64,000 nucleotides of DNA from Novosphingobium resinovorum (GTDB taxonomy: Bacteria; Pseudomonadota; Alphaproteobacteria; Sphingomonadales; Sphingomonadaceae), in the NCBI RefSeq assembly GCF_001742225.1, contig NZ_CP017077.1, forward strand, positions 620,001 through 684,000. Reading direction: 5' to 3'. Under the pieces are notes generated by a model that was given only the letters and a program-made list of their open reading frames with translations, was not told where the DNA came from and ran no database searches. Position 1 is the stretch's first letter; every line of letters starts with the position of its first letter. The position numbers and the translations under genes are program-made. Shown one piece after another: positions 43,852-52,574 of this stretch.

Positions 43852-46353
43852 ATGTCCACCGTGCCGATCGTAGATGACCATCTCGTTGCAGGCGATCTTC
43901 CCTTTCCCGCGGACAGCAGCAAATGCGCCGATCTCATCGTTCGCAAGGACTGGTCAGCGACACCCCTTGGCCCGATAGAGCGATGGCCGCAATGCCTGAC
44001 GAGCGCCCTGTCCATCATTCTGTGCTCGCGGGTCCCTATGGCCATATTGTGGGGTGCGGCGGGCGTCATGCTCTACAACGATGCCTATTCGTATTTCGCA
44101 GGCGGGCGCCACCCTGATAGCTTTGGCTCCAATGTGCGGGAGAGCTGGCCGGAAATCGCGGAGTTCAACGATGCCGTCCTGAAAGCGGTCCTCACGGGCG
44201 AGTGCCTGCGCTACCGCGATCAGGAAATGACCCTGCTGCGCAGCGGATCCTTGGAACGGGTCTGGATGGACCTGGACTACTCTCCGATTCTTGGCGCCTC
44301 CGGCGTGCCGGAGGGTGTCATCTGCATCCTTACAGAGACCACCCGGCGCGTGGAGGCGCAGCGTCGCAGTGCCTTTCTCCTTTCGCTGTCAGATGATCTT
44401 CGTGCGCTGAAAACACCGGCCGAGATCACCAATCTAGCCGCCCTGCGCATTGGCGAACTGCTCGACGCCAGCCGGGTGTTCTACGCCGAGATCACCAGCG
44501 GCGGCATGATGACGGTGGAGCGCGATTATGCGCGGAGCGTCGGTTCCATTGCCGGTGTTCATTCGCTCGCTTCGTTCGGACCCGATCTGCTGGCCGCCTA
44601 CCGCAGCGGCGCTCCGGTCGTGGTACGCGACGTTCCCGGCGACGAGCGCCTGAGCGCGCCTGCCCGGGCCGGGCTGACGGCCCGGGAAGTCGGCGCTTTT
44701 ATCGACGTTGTTCTGTTCGAGGAAGAACAGTGGGTTGGCCTGCTTGCTGTGCAGAATGCCTCGCCCAGGGTCTGGAGCGAGGCGGAGGAAACCCTCGTTC
44801 AGGAAGTGGGCGTACGAGTAAAGGCGGCAATCGAGCGCGTCCGCGCCGAACGCGACCGATTGTGGGACCTCTCGCAGGACCTTCTCGCGCGTGCCGATTT
44901 TGCGGGCATGATGTCGGCGATCAATCCTGCCTGGACCCGGGTATTGGGCTGGAGCGAGAATGAGCTTCTCACGCGCGGCTATGCCAGCATAATGCATCCC
45001 GATGATGTGACGCATTCCCTGGACGCCATTGCCAGAATGGCGCAGTCGCGCGAGCCTGCACGCTTCGAAAATCGTATCGCGACGCAGGACGGCATCTGGC
45101 GAAGCATCGAATGGACGGCCGCCCCCGAACCGGATGGCATCAACTTCGTGGCGGTAGGCCGCGATCTGACCGATGCCAGGGCACAGGAGGCGGAGCTGGA
45201 GACAGCACAGGAAGCCTTGCGCCACAGCCAGAAGATGGAGGCCATAGGCCAATTGACGGGCGGGATTGCGCACGACTTCAACAATATGCTTACCGGCATC
45301 ATCGGCAGCCTCGATCTTGTTCAACGCAACATTGCGGCCGGACGACTGGACCGTGTGGATCGCTACATTGCGGCCGGTAACGCGTCCGCGCAGCGGGCTG
45401 CCGCTCTTACCGCCCGTCTGCTGGCATTCGGCCGGCGCCAGTCCCTTGATTTGCGGACCACTGACGTCAATGCCCTTGTAACCGGCATGAGCGAACTTCT
45501 GGACCGTACGCTTGGCGAGCAGACGGTCCTGGAAACCCATTTAGGGGCCAGCTTGTGGACAGCGGCGACCGATATCAACCAGCTTGAGAGCGCGCTGCTC
45601 AACTTGTGCATCAACGCCAGGGATGCGATGCCGGGCGGTGGCAGGCTCATCGTCGAGACCGATAACATCGAGCTCGATCAGTTCTACACCCGCGATTACC
45701 CAGACCTTGTGCCTGGCGAGTACGTGGTCCTGAGCGTCAGTGATACCGGCACCGGCATGGACGCTTCGACGCTCGACAAAGTCTTCGAACCGTTCTTCAC
45801 GACGAAACCCGTGGGACAGGGCACGGGCCTCGGGCTTTCGATGATCTACGGGTTCGCCCGCCAGGCTGGCGGACATGTGCGCATTTACAGCGAGCCGGGC
45901 GTCGGAACGACGGTGAAACTCTTCATGCCCCGTGCCTCTGGCGCCGTGGAAGCGGCTGAACAGGGCACACCGCAGCTCGCCCAGGGGCTGGGGGAAACCG
46001 TGATGGTGGTCGAAGATGATCCATCGGTTCGCCTCATCATCACGGAAGTGCTTCAGGAATTGGGCTACGAGGCGATTGAGGCCGCCGATGCCCAAGCGGC
46101 CATTCCCGTCCTGCAATCGACCGAACGGATCGATCTGCTGGTGACGGATGTGGGATTGCCCGGCCTAAATGGTCGTCAGCTCGCGGAAATCGCACGCGAG
46201 ACCAGGCCCGACCTCAGGGTTCTCTTCATCACGGGTTATACGCAGGCAGCCTCGGCCCGATCAGGTTTCCTGCCTGCCGGCATGGAGATGCTGACCAAGC
46301 CATTCTCAGCGGATTTGCTGGCGACGAAAATCAGGGAGATCATCGAGCGGTGA
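43852..46353 (+). CDS. Hybrid histidine kinase (PAS-GAF-PAS-HisKA-HATPase-REC)
   Basis: An 833-residue soluble sensor. Residues ~30-165 form a PAS-like domain (PMAILWGAAGVMLYNDAYSY), ~175-345 a GAF domain, ~350-470 another PAS (VLGWSENELLTRGYASIMHP). HisKA has QLTGGIAHDFNNMLTGIIGS (His ~474), the ATPase has INARDAMPGGGRL and GQGTGLGLSMIYGFARQAGG, and the receiver has LLVTDVGLPGLNGRQ (Asp ~766). AGGG lies 9 bases before the chosen ATG; an upstream ATG at 43792 is possible. It closely resembles the kinase at 28.1-30.7 kb and lacks a partner regulator nearby. Confidence 0.92.
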   Translation: MSTVPIVDDHLVAGDLPFPADSSKCADLIVRKDWSATPLGPIERWPQCLTSALSIILCSRVPMAILWGAAGVMLYNDAYSYFAGGRHPDSFGSNVRESWPEIAEFNDAVLKAVLTGECLRYRDQEMTLLRSGSLERVWMDLDYSPILGASGVPEGVICILTETTRRVEAQRRSAFLLSLSDDLRALKTPAEITNLAALRIGELLDASRVFYAEITSGGMMTVERDYARSVGSIAGVHSLASFGPDLLAAYRSGAPVVVRDVPGDERLSAPARAGLTAREVGAFIDVVLFEEEQWVGLLAVQNASPRVWSEAEETLVQEVGVRVKAAIERVRAERDRLWDLSQDLLARADFAGMMSAINPAWTRVLGWSENELLTRGYASIMHPDDVTHSLDAIARMAQSREPARFENRIATQDGIWRSIEWTAAPEPDGINFVAVGRDLTDARAQEAELETAQEALRHSQKMEAIGQLTGGIAHDFNNMLTGIIGSLDLVQRNIAAGRLDRVDRYIAAGNASAQRAAALTARLLAFGRRQSLDLRTTDVNALVTGMSELLDRTLGEQTVLETHLGASLWTAATDINQLESALLNLCINARDAMPGGGRLIVETDNIELDQFYTRDYPDLVPGEYVVLSVSDTGTGMDASTLDKVFEPFFTTKPVGQGTGLGLSMIYGFARQAGGHVRIYSEPGVGTTVKLFMPRASGAVEAAEQGTPQLAQGLGETVMVVEDDPSVRLIITEVLQELGYEAIEAADAQAAIPVLQSTERIDLLVTDVGLPGLNGRQLAEIARETRPDLRVLFITGYTQAASARSGFLPAGMEMLTKPFSADLLATKIREIIER

Positions 46354-46492
46354 AAACTTATGATGGCCCGGCTAGCCAGCGCGATTGCCTATCGAACTGG
46401 CAAACTGAAATGCATGGTTTCTTGACGCTTATCTGCCGCACCTGACAGATCGACGTTTGTGGCGGAGCGCCATGCGCGCGCCTGGCCAACGG

Positions 46493-49063
46493 TCAACTGA
46501 TAGGTTCCAGGCCGAGCAGTTCCTCGGCCGCTCGCGCGAGATTATGGGCGGTGTAGGGCTTTTGAACCACCATCCTCGCCCTGTGCTCATCGGGAAGCTT
46601 CGCTTGCTCCCCGTAACCCGACGCGAAGAAGAACGGCACGCCCATTTCCAGCAACCGGTCCGCGACCGGGAAGCTCGTCTGGTCACCAAGGTTGATGTCG
46701 AGGACTGCAAAGTCCGGGGCGTAGCCATCGAGCGCGTCATGGGCGGCTTCAACCGTCGATACCGCGGTGAGTTCGGCACCAAGCCGGGTCAGGATATCTT
46801 CCGCATCGAGGGCGATGATCAGGCTGTCCTCGACCAGCATTACCGACCGTCCGCACAGCAGGTCCGCCGGCGGCGCATTCTGTGCGTGATGCGGGGGCGC
46901 CGGAAGCTTCACGTACGGCCCCTGATGATTGCGCGGGACGGAAACGTGGCGCGCCGGAATGCGGAACCTTGCCCGTACGCCCGCAGGATCGTAATGGATT
47001 TCAGAGGAGCCCCCCAGGTCATATGGCACCGAACGGTCGACGATCGTGGTACCAAAACCCTTGCGTGTAGGCGGCGTTACCGGCGGACCGCCTGCTTCTT
47101 GCCATGTGAGGACGAGGTCATTGGCATCATTGCGATCCCAGGCGATGCGTACTTCGCCGTCGCCCGACAAGCTGCCGTACTTTGTCGAGTTCGTGACCAG
47201 TTCGTGGATGACGAGCGCCATCGTTGAGTAGGCTTGCGGATTGAGCAGCAGCGGCGGGCCTTCGGAGCAGATCGATGTTTCCTTGTCGGCGGCAAATGCC
47301 GCCGCCTCCGCGTCGATGAGCGCTTGCAATGGGGCGGGTCCCCAGTGATCGTCCGTGATCTGATTGTGCGCGCGGGCAAGCGCATGGATGCGTCCATCGA
47401 CCACCTTCACGAAATCGCGCACTGCATCCTCGTCGGGCTGCGATTGGCGGATCAGGCCGCGAATGACGCCAAGGATGTTGCGAACACGGTGGTTGAGTTC
47501 CGCGATCAGCAGCTCCTGGCGCGCATTGGCTTGATGCCGCTGCGCCGCAGCCTCGTCCGCAAGACGCAGGACGACTTCGATGAGCGTTGCCCGCAGTGTT
47601 TCTGCCACCCGCATTTCGGACGAGGTAAACGGCCGCGAGCGGCCCTCCACGTTCTCACGCCACTCGGCAAAGCTTTCGCGCGGCGTCAGGCGTGAGCCAT
47701 TGGGACCGTAGGCGATGGGCTTGTGCGGGTCACCGGCCCAGCGCACCGATTCCCGCATCTCCGAGCGGAACAGCACGACATAGTCGCGCGGCGAGCGGGA
47801 AATCGGAATGGCAAGCAGCCCCGAAGCTTGGGGAGCGAATGCGGCGGCCTTGTCGACTAACGATCCGATGTGGTCCGTGGCAAACACCTTGCCTGCCGCT
47901 GTCCCGTTCAGGGCCCGGACAATGCGGCGGAAGTCATCCGTCGGGGGCGTCACGCCGGAGAAAGCATAGCTGCCGTTTAACCACACCCCGACACCATCGG
48001 CCGGGATCGCGCTGGTCAGGATGTCGGCAAGCCAATCAGGATCGTTGAGCAGGGTTTCATCTGACGCGACGGCACCCAGAAGCTGGTCCGAGATATCGCG
48101 CGCGCGGCGCTCGTACTCGATGAGTTCACGCCGCTCGCGGCTCTCGAGCCGCATCGAGAACATCTGGGCGAAGAGTTCGCTGACCGAACGGCGCTCGAAG
48201 GTAGGCGCGCGCGGGGAATAGTGATGGCAGGCGAACAAGCCCCACAGCTCGCCATCGACCAGGATGGATATCGAAAGAGATGCCTCGACGCCCATGTTCT
48301 TGAGGTATTCGATATGAATGGGCGAAACCGAGCGCAGCACGGACAGCGAAAGATCGAGTGGCTTGCGGTGCTCGTCGAGCGCGGGCACAATTGCGACGGG
48401 CACGCAGCTTACATCCCGGATGACCCGGATGAGGTTGCGCTTGTAGAGGGCTCTGGCCTGGCGGGGAATATCGCTCGCCGGGTAATGCAGCCCTCTGAAG
48501 GAGCCAATGCCCGACTTGCAGGCTTCGGCGACAACCTCGCCCGCACCGTCGGGTGCAAACTTGTAGACCATGACCCGGTCATAGCCGAGCAGCGCGCGAA
48601 TTTGGCGGGCACCTTCCTTGTAGAAGGCTGGCAGGTCCGGCTGGTTATCGAGCCTTGTCATCATAGAGCGGACGGCGCCCGATGCATCGCCATTGCTGTG
48701 AGCGCCCGGCTCGGCTTCGATTATGATCTGGCCGCGCGAGTTGTGGATCGCGATGTCGAAGGGAGGGCCGTTCTCGCTGATCTGGCACCCGAACATGCGT
48801 TCGACCGTGTCCGGGGAAATCAGATAGGCGACCCTGTTGCGCAAGTCATGGACGAGCTTGGGCGGAAGGAGCTGAGTCAGCGGCGTTCCGATGGCCGCCT
48901 GGGCATCGAACGGCAGGAACTCGCCAAGATTTGCCGAGACGCGCGCGATGATCCAGTCAGTGCTGACCGCAATGAGGAATCCGACCGGTTGGATCGCCCC
49001 CAGGAGGTGAATCGGCTCCCGGTCGCAGTTCGTCAGGTCGACATGAAATTCCGCGTCAGCCAC
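46493..49063 (-). CDS. Bacteriophytochrome hybrid kinase (PAS-GAF-PHY-HWE kinase-REC)
   Basis: An 856-residue red/far-red photoreceptor. The biliverdin-binding Cys13 is in DLTNCDREPIHLLGAIQPVG; the GAF domain carries the chromophore-pocket PASDIP motif (LHYPASDIPRQARAL), and a PHY domain with the tongue region follows (~340-500). The kinase is HWE/HisKA_2 type: LIAELNHRVRNILGVIRGLI (His ~525), with HELVTNSTKYGSLSG in the ATP site. The C-terminal receiver has DFAVLDINLGDQ (Asp ~789). HWE kinases often feed the PhyR-EcfG stress pathway in alphaproteobacteria. No heme oxygenase for making biliverdin is visible here. Confidence 0.94.
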   Translation of the reverse strand: MADAEFHVDLTNCDREPIHLLGAIQPVGFLIAVSTDWIIARVSANLGEFLPFDAQAAIGTPLTQLLPPKLVHDLRNRVAYLISPDTVERMFGCQISENGPPFDIAIHNSRGQIIIEAEPGAHSNGDASGAVRSMMTRLDNQPDLPAFYKEGARQIRALLGYDRVMVYKFAPDGAGEVVAEACKSGIGSFRGLHYPASDIPRQARALYKRNLIRVIRDVSCVPVAIVPALDEHRKPLDLSLSVLRSVSPIHIEYLKNMGVEASLSISILVDGELWGLFACHHYSPRAPTFERRSVSELFAQMFSMRLESRERRELIEYERRARDISDQLLGAVASDETLLNDPDWLADILTSAIPADGVGVWLNGSYAFSGVTPPTDDFRRIVRALNGTAAGKVFATDHIGSLVDKAAAFAPQASGLLAIPISRSPRDYVVLFRSEMRESVRWAGDPHKPIAYGPNGSRLTPRESFAEWRENVEGRSRPFTSSEMRVAETLRATLIEVVLRLADEAAAQRHQANARQELLIAELNHRVRNILGVIRGLIRQSQPDEDAVRDFVKVVDGRIHALARAHNQITDDHWGPAPLQALIDAEAAAFAADKETSICSEGPPLLLNPQAYSTMALVIHELVTNSTKYGSLSGDGEVRIAWDRNDANDLVLTWQEAGGPPVTPPTRKGFGTTIVDRSVPYDLGGSSEIHYDPAGVRARFRIPARHVSVPRNHQGPYVKLPAPPHHAQNAPPADLLCGRSVMLVEDSLIIALDAEDILTRLGAELTAVSTVEAAHDALDGYAPDFAVLDINLGDQTSFPVADRLLEMGVPFFFASGYGEQAKLPDEHRARMVVQKPYTAHNLARAAEELLGLEPIS

Positions 49064-49108
49064 ATTTTCCCCAATCAGTAAGGCCGCTACGCCGAAAAAC
49101 TACCGTTC

Positions 49109-49133
49109 AACAAACCTGAATGCGGGCGGTTCC
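49109..49133 (-). promoter_or_regulatory. EcfG-like promoter upstream of the bacteriophytochrome gene
   Basis: On the minus strand GGAAC (49133-49129), a 16-base spacer and TGTT (49112-49109), one mismatch from CGTT, lie about 45 bases before the ATG at 49063. Confidence 0.5.
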
Positions 49134-49252
49134 CGCCAAGTGCCAATGGCGCGGTGCCTATGAACCCAGTGCGAAATCCAGCGTGAGCCCGCTGGCATGC
49201 TGGATCAATTCCGAGGCTCTCGACGTTGCTGCTCAAAACATCTGGAGCAGAC

Positions 49253-49666
49253 ATGCCGGACGATTGCAGACCTTTTGCCCTTATCGCGGATGATGATCCT
49301 CTGGTGCGGATGAACTCGGCCGAGATTCTCGAGAATGCCGGATTTCAAGTATTCGAGGCGAGCGGCGTGGAGCAGGCGGCGCAAATCCTGGACGCCAATG
49401 GCGGCAAAATCAGCTTGCTCTTCACCGATGTCCAGATGCCGCCGAGCCAGCGCGACGGCTTCGAACTTGCCAGAGTGTGCGCCGCTGCCTGGCCGGGCGT
49501 TCATATTCTCGTTGCCTCCGGGATGGTCCAGCCAACCGAGGATGACCTACCCGAGGGGGCCATCTTCATAAACAAGCCCTTCAGTGCCGAGGTGGTCTAT
49601 GATCGCCTGCAGGAGCTGCTGCCGGACGATGAACAACCAGCGCCGCTCAGGCAGGCAAACCCGTAA
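49253..49666 (+). CDS. Single-domain response regulator
   Basis: A 137-residue receiver domain without output domain: ALIADDDPLVRMNSAEILEN with acidic pair DDD, phospho-acceptor Asp in LLFTDVQMPPSQRDGFELA, and Lys in INKPFSAEVVYDRLQELL. GGAG lies 5 bases before the ATG at 49253, preferred over a start 27 bases earlier. It is divergent from the bacteriophytochrome gene (about 190 bases between starts) and is a good candidate for shuttling phosphate to or from that kinase or the hybrid kinases. This pairing is inferred from position. Confidence 0.9.
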   Translation: MPDDCRPFALIADDDPLVRMNSAEILENAGFQVFEASGVEQAAQILDANGGKISLLFTDVQMPPSQRDGFELARVCAAAWPGVHILVASGMVQPTEDDLPEGAIFINKPFSAEVVYDRLQELLPDDEQPAPLRQANP

Positions 49667-50011
49667 AGGACCGCTTTCCGGTATAGACTGTGCTGGTTGA
49701 AAGACGAGGCAGGTGAGCGTTGCTCACAGGTCACCTTGCAGCAGATGGCCGTTTGAGACCGGCAGTCGAGGGGTTCGCTTGTGTCGCAACGCCGCTCGCC
49801 GAAAAGTTTCCGACCAAACTTTTGCGGTAGAAACGCCGGGCGCGCGGATCGGGGAGATCATTACCGAAGTGTAGAAGGACACTTCAGGTCACCGGCCTGG
49901 AGGAATTCTGAAAGCACGGCCATCGGCCCCCGAGCCGCCGCAGGCGAAGCCCGGTGAGCTGGTAGGTCCACCGCCAGCTCAGCGGGTGCCGACCAATGCG
50001 ACATTACCGCG
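49667..50011. other. Intergenic region before a gene fragment
   Basis: About 345 bases without a supported gene. It ends exactly where homology of the N-formylglutamate amidohydrolase fragment begins, so the missing part of that gene was presumably deleted here. No repeat or attachment site was seen at the junction. Confidence 0.4.
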
Positions 50012-50209
50012 GGAGACAACGTACCTTATGCGATGGACGATACCGATTATACCGTCCCTCGCCACGCCTTCTCCCACGGCATTGCGTATGCCGAGATCGA
50101 AGTGCGCCAGGACCTGATCAGCAATCTTGCCGGCCAGAAATCGTGGGCGCGTCGCCTGGGCGATGCCGCACGCGAGGCGCAGGCCATGCTGAATGGGAAA
50201 GGAGAATAG
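50012..50209 (+). pseudogene. N-formylglutamate amidohydrolase, C-terminal fragment
   Basis: The 65-codon frame reads GDNVPYAMDDTDYTVPRHAF then SHGIAYAEIEVRQDLISNLA to the TAG. This is the conserved end of N-formylglutamate amidohydrolases (the GDNxPY and EIRQDLI-type blocks). The N-terminal two-thirds, including the zinc site, are absent. No start codon or ribosome site precedes it, so it is a remnant. Confidence 0.7.
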
Positions 50210-50321
50210 CTGCCGGGCTCGGACTTCTCGCGCCAAGGTCGTACCATGCCAGACCTTGCTCGTTCATTCCGGATCGTCATGACCGTACTGCCATGCTAAG
50301 GGCATGGGCTGAAAGGTTTCC

Positions 50322-52460
50322 ATGACCCAAAATCGCGCATCCTGGCTGGAATCGAACGCATCGCAGTCGTTCCTCGTAGAAGCCAGCGAACGCCTGGCCT
50401 CGGCCAGGTCGATGCCAGCGGTCGTAGAGGTACTGCGTGATACGGCGCGCGGCGCAATCGGCGCCGATGGGATCGCAGTCGTGCTCAAGGACGGCGACCA
50501 ATGCTCGTACGTTGCCGAAGACGCCATCGCCCCGTTGTGGAGTGGACGCAGATTTCCTGCCGACCAGTGCATTTCCGGCTGGTCCATGCAGCATGTCGAG
50601 ACCGTGATCGTCAGCGATGTACGAGCGGATCCGCGCATTCCACAGACCGCTTATGAACCTACGTTTGTTCGCAGTCTTGCTATGGTGCCGATCGGTCGCC
50701 CCGACCCTGTCGCTGCGCTGGGCGCCTACTGGTCCACCACGGGAACTCCGCCCGAGGGAAGCATTGCCCGACTGGAAAGCCTGGGGCGGCTTGCGGCGAT
50801 CGCTGTGGAAAATGCAAGGTTGCTCGACCTCAATCAGGAGGACGCGCGTCTCAAGGCCACCATGCTGGCGGCAGGGCGCATGGGCCTGTGGTCGTTTGAC
50901 GTGGCGTCGGGCACGCTCGATGCATCCGCAGCCTGCCGAAAGAACTTCGGACGCGATCCGGCGCTTCCATTCACCTACGAGGACCTGCAATCGGCGATCC
51001 ATCCGGATGACCGAGAGTGGGTCAATGCCGCCATTGCCGCGAGCCTGACGACGCGTTGCGAGTACGATGTCGAGTACCGGGTGCTGGCGCCGGATGGTGA
51101 CATTCGCTGGATCGGGGTGCGTGGACAGCCCTCGTTTCGCCATGAAGGCACTCCAATCGGCTTGTCCGGTGTCTCCATCGACATCACCGAGCGCAAGAGG
51201 ATGGAAGAGGCTCTGAGGACCTCTGCCGCAACGCTTGAACATCTTGTCGAGGAGCGCACGCGCGAACTCGTGCGTACGCAAGACGCGCTAAGGCAGTCGC
51301 AGAAACTGGAAGCGATGGGCCAGCTTACCGGCGGCGTCGCGCATGACTTCAACAATCTGCTCACGCCGATTATTGGCAGCCTCGACCTGCTGCACAGGCG
51401 TCAGGTTGGCAGTGAAAGGGAGCAGCGCCTCATCAGCGGTGCCTTGCAGTCGGCCGACAGGGCGCGCGTCCTGGTCCAGCGACTTCTTGCTTTTGCGCGG
51501 CGTCAGCCGCTGCATCCAGAGCCTGTGGACATGGCTGCCCTGGTCATCGGGATGTCGGAGCTCATCGGCACCACCGTCGGGCCGCAAGTCGAGCTTCGAC
51601 TTGATCTCGCAGCCGAGTTGCCGATGGCGGTCGCTGATCCGCATCAGGTCGAAATGGCTCTGCTGAACCTGTCGGTAAACGCCCGCGACGCGATGCCTGA
51701 CGGCGGCTCACTCGTCATCTCCGCTCATTTGCAACGCACCGATCACTTGGCAGCACCCGGCATCGAGCCTGGCGACTACGTCGTGGTAAGCGTGTCGGAT
51801 ACGGGCCTCGGGATGGATGCCGACACCCAGTTGCGTTCGATCGAACCTTTCTTTTCGACAAAGGGGATCGGACAGGGGACGGGCTTAGGGCTCTCGATGG
51901 CGCATGGACTGGCCCGGCAACTTGGCGGTGCGCTCACGATAGAAAGCGAGCCGGGATCAGGTACGTCCATTGCGCTATGGTTCCCGGCCACCGGTGCGAG
52001 GCAGACGGCGATCACCGCTTCATCGAACCACGAGATGCACGGTTCCGGGGTGGCTCTCGTCGTGGACGATGAACCGCTCGTACGCGCGAGCACGGCCGAC
52101 ATGCTGGTCGATCTCGGGTTCGAGGTTCTGGAAGCGGCTTCAGGTCACGAAGCGCTTGCGCTCATCAAATCCGATGCTCGCATCTGTGTCATGATCAGCG
52201 ACCATCTCATGCCCCACATGACGGGGGTCGAACTGGTGCGCGCGGCTCTCGCCATCCGGCCGTCGCTGCCGGTCCTCATCGTCTCGGGGTATTCGGACGC
52301 GATCGGCCTTGCATCGGACCTGCCGCGATTGAGCAAGCCGTTTCGGCAGGCAGAACTCTCGATCGCGCTTGAAAAGATCATGCCGGCGAAGGAAGCCGCT
52401 CCAATCATTGTGACAGTGGTAGAAGACCCGCTCGGGGCTCCGACAATCCCCATTTCTTGA
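50322..52460 (+). CDS. Hybrid histidine kinase (GAF-PAS-HisKA-HATPase-REC)
   Basis: A 712-residue soluble sensor. GAF domain ~20-170 (GADGIAVVLKDGDQCSYVAE), PAS ~185-300 (HPDDREWVNAAIAASLTTRC), a short coiled-coil linker, HisKA QLTGGVAHDFNNLLTPIIGS (His ~341), ATPase with NARDAMPDGGSLVIS and GQGTGLGLSMAHGLARQLGG, and a receiver (Asp ~627 in VMISDHLMPHMTGVE). AAAGG lies about 8 bases before the ATG. It is the third hybrid kinase of the same type in the window. Because all three lack a dedicated output regulator, they may converge on the single-domain regulator at 49.3 kb or on factors elsewhere. Confidence 0.92.
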   Translation: MTQNRASWLESNASQSFLVEASERLASARSMPAVVEVLRDTARGAIGADGIAVVLKDGDQCSYVAEDAIAPLWSGRRFPADQCISGWSMQHVETVIVSDVRADPRIPQTAYEPTFVRSLAMVPIGRPDPVAALGAYWSTTGTPPEGSIARLESLGRLAAIAVENARLLDLNQEDARLKATMLAAGRMGLWSFDVASGTLDASAACRKNFGRDPALPFTYEDLQSAIHPDDREWVNAAIAASLTTRCEYDVEYRVLAPDGDIRWIGVRGQPSFRHEGTPIGLSGVSIDITERKRMEEALRTSAATLEHLVEERTRELVRTQDALRQSQKLEAMGQLTGGVAHDFNNLLTPIIGSLDLLHRRQVGSEREQRLISGALQSADRARVLVQRLLAFARRQPLHPEPVDMAALVIGMSELIGTTVGPQVELRLDLAAELPMAVADPHQVEMALLNLSVNARDAMPDGGSLVISAHLQRTDHLAAPGIEPGDYVVVSVSDTGLGMDADTQLRSIEPFFSTKGIGQGTGLGLSMAHGLARQLGGALTIESEPGSGTSIALWFPATGARQTAITASSNHEMHGSGVALVVDDEPLVRASTADMLVDLGFEVLEAASGHEALALIKSDARICVMISDHLMPHMTGVELVRAALAIRPSLPVLIVSGYSDAIGLASDLPRLSKPFRQAELSIALEKIMPAKEAAPIIVTVVEDPLGAPTIPIS

Positions 52461-52574
52461 CAGCTTCACATGAACGATCAGCTGCGCCCATTGGACCGCT
52501 TCGGCTATCCTTTTACATAGGGCGCAAGGCTGGCGTTGCGACGTAACATCCCGACATAATCGGGAGATACACGG

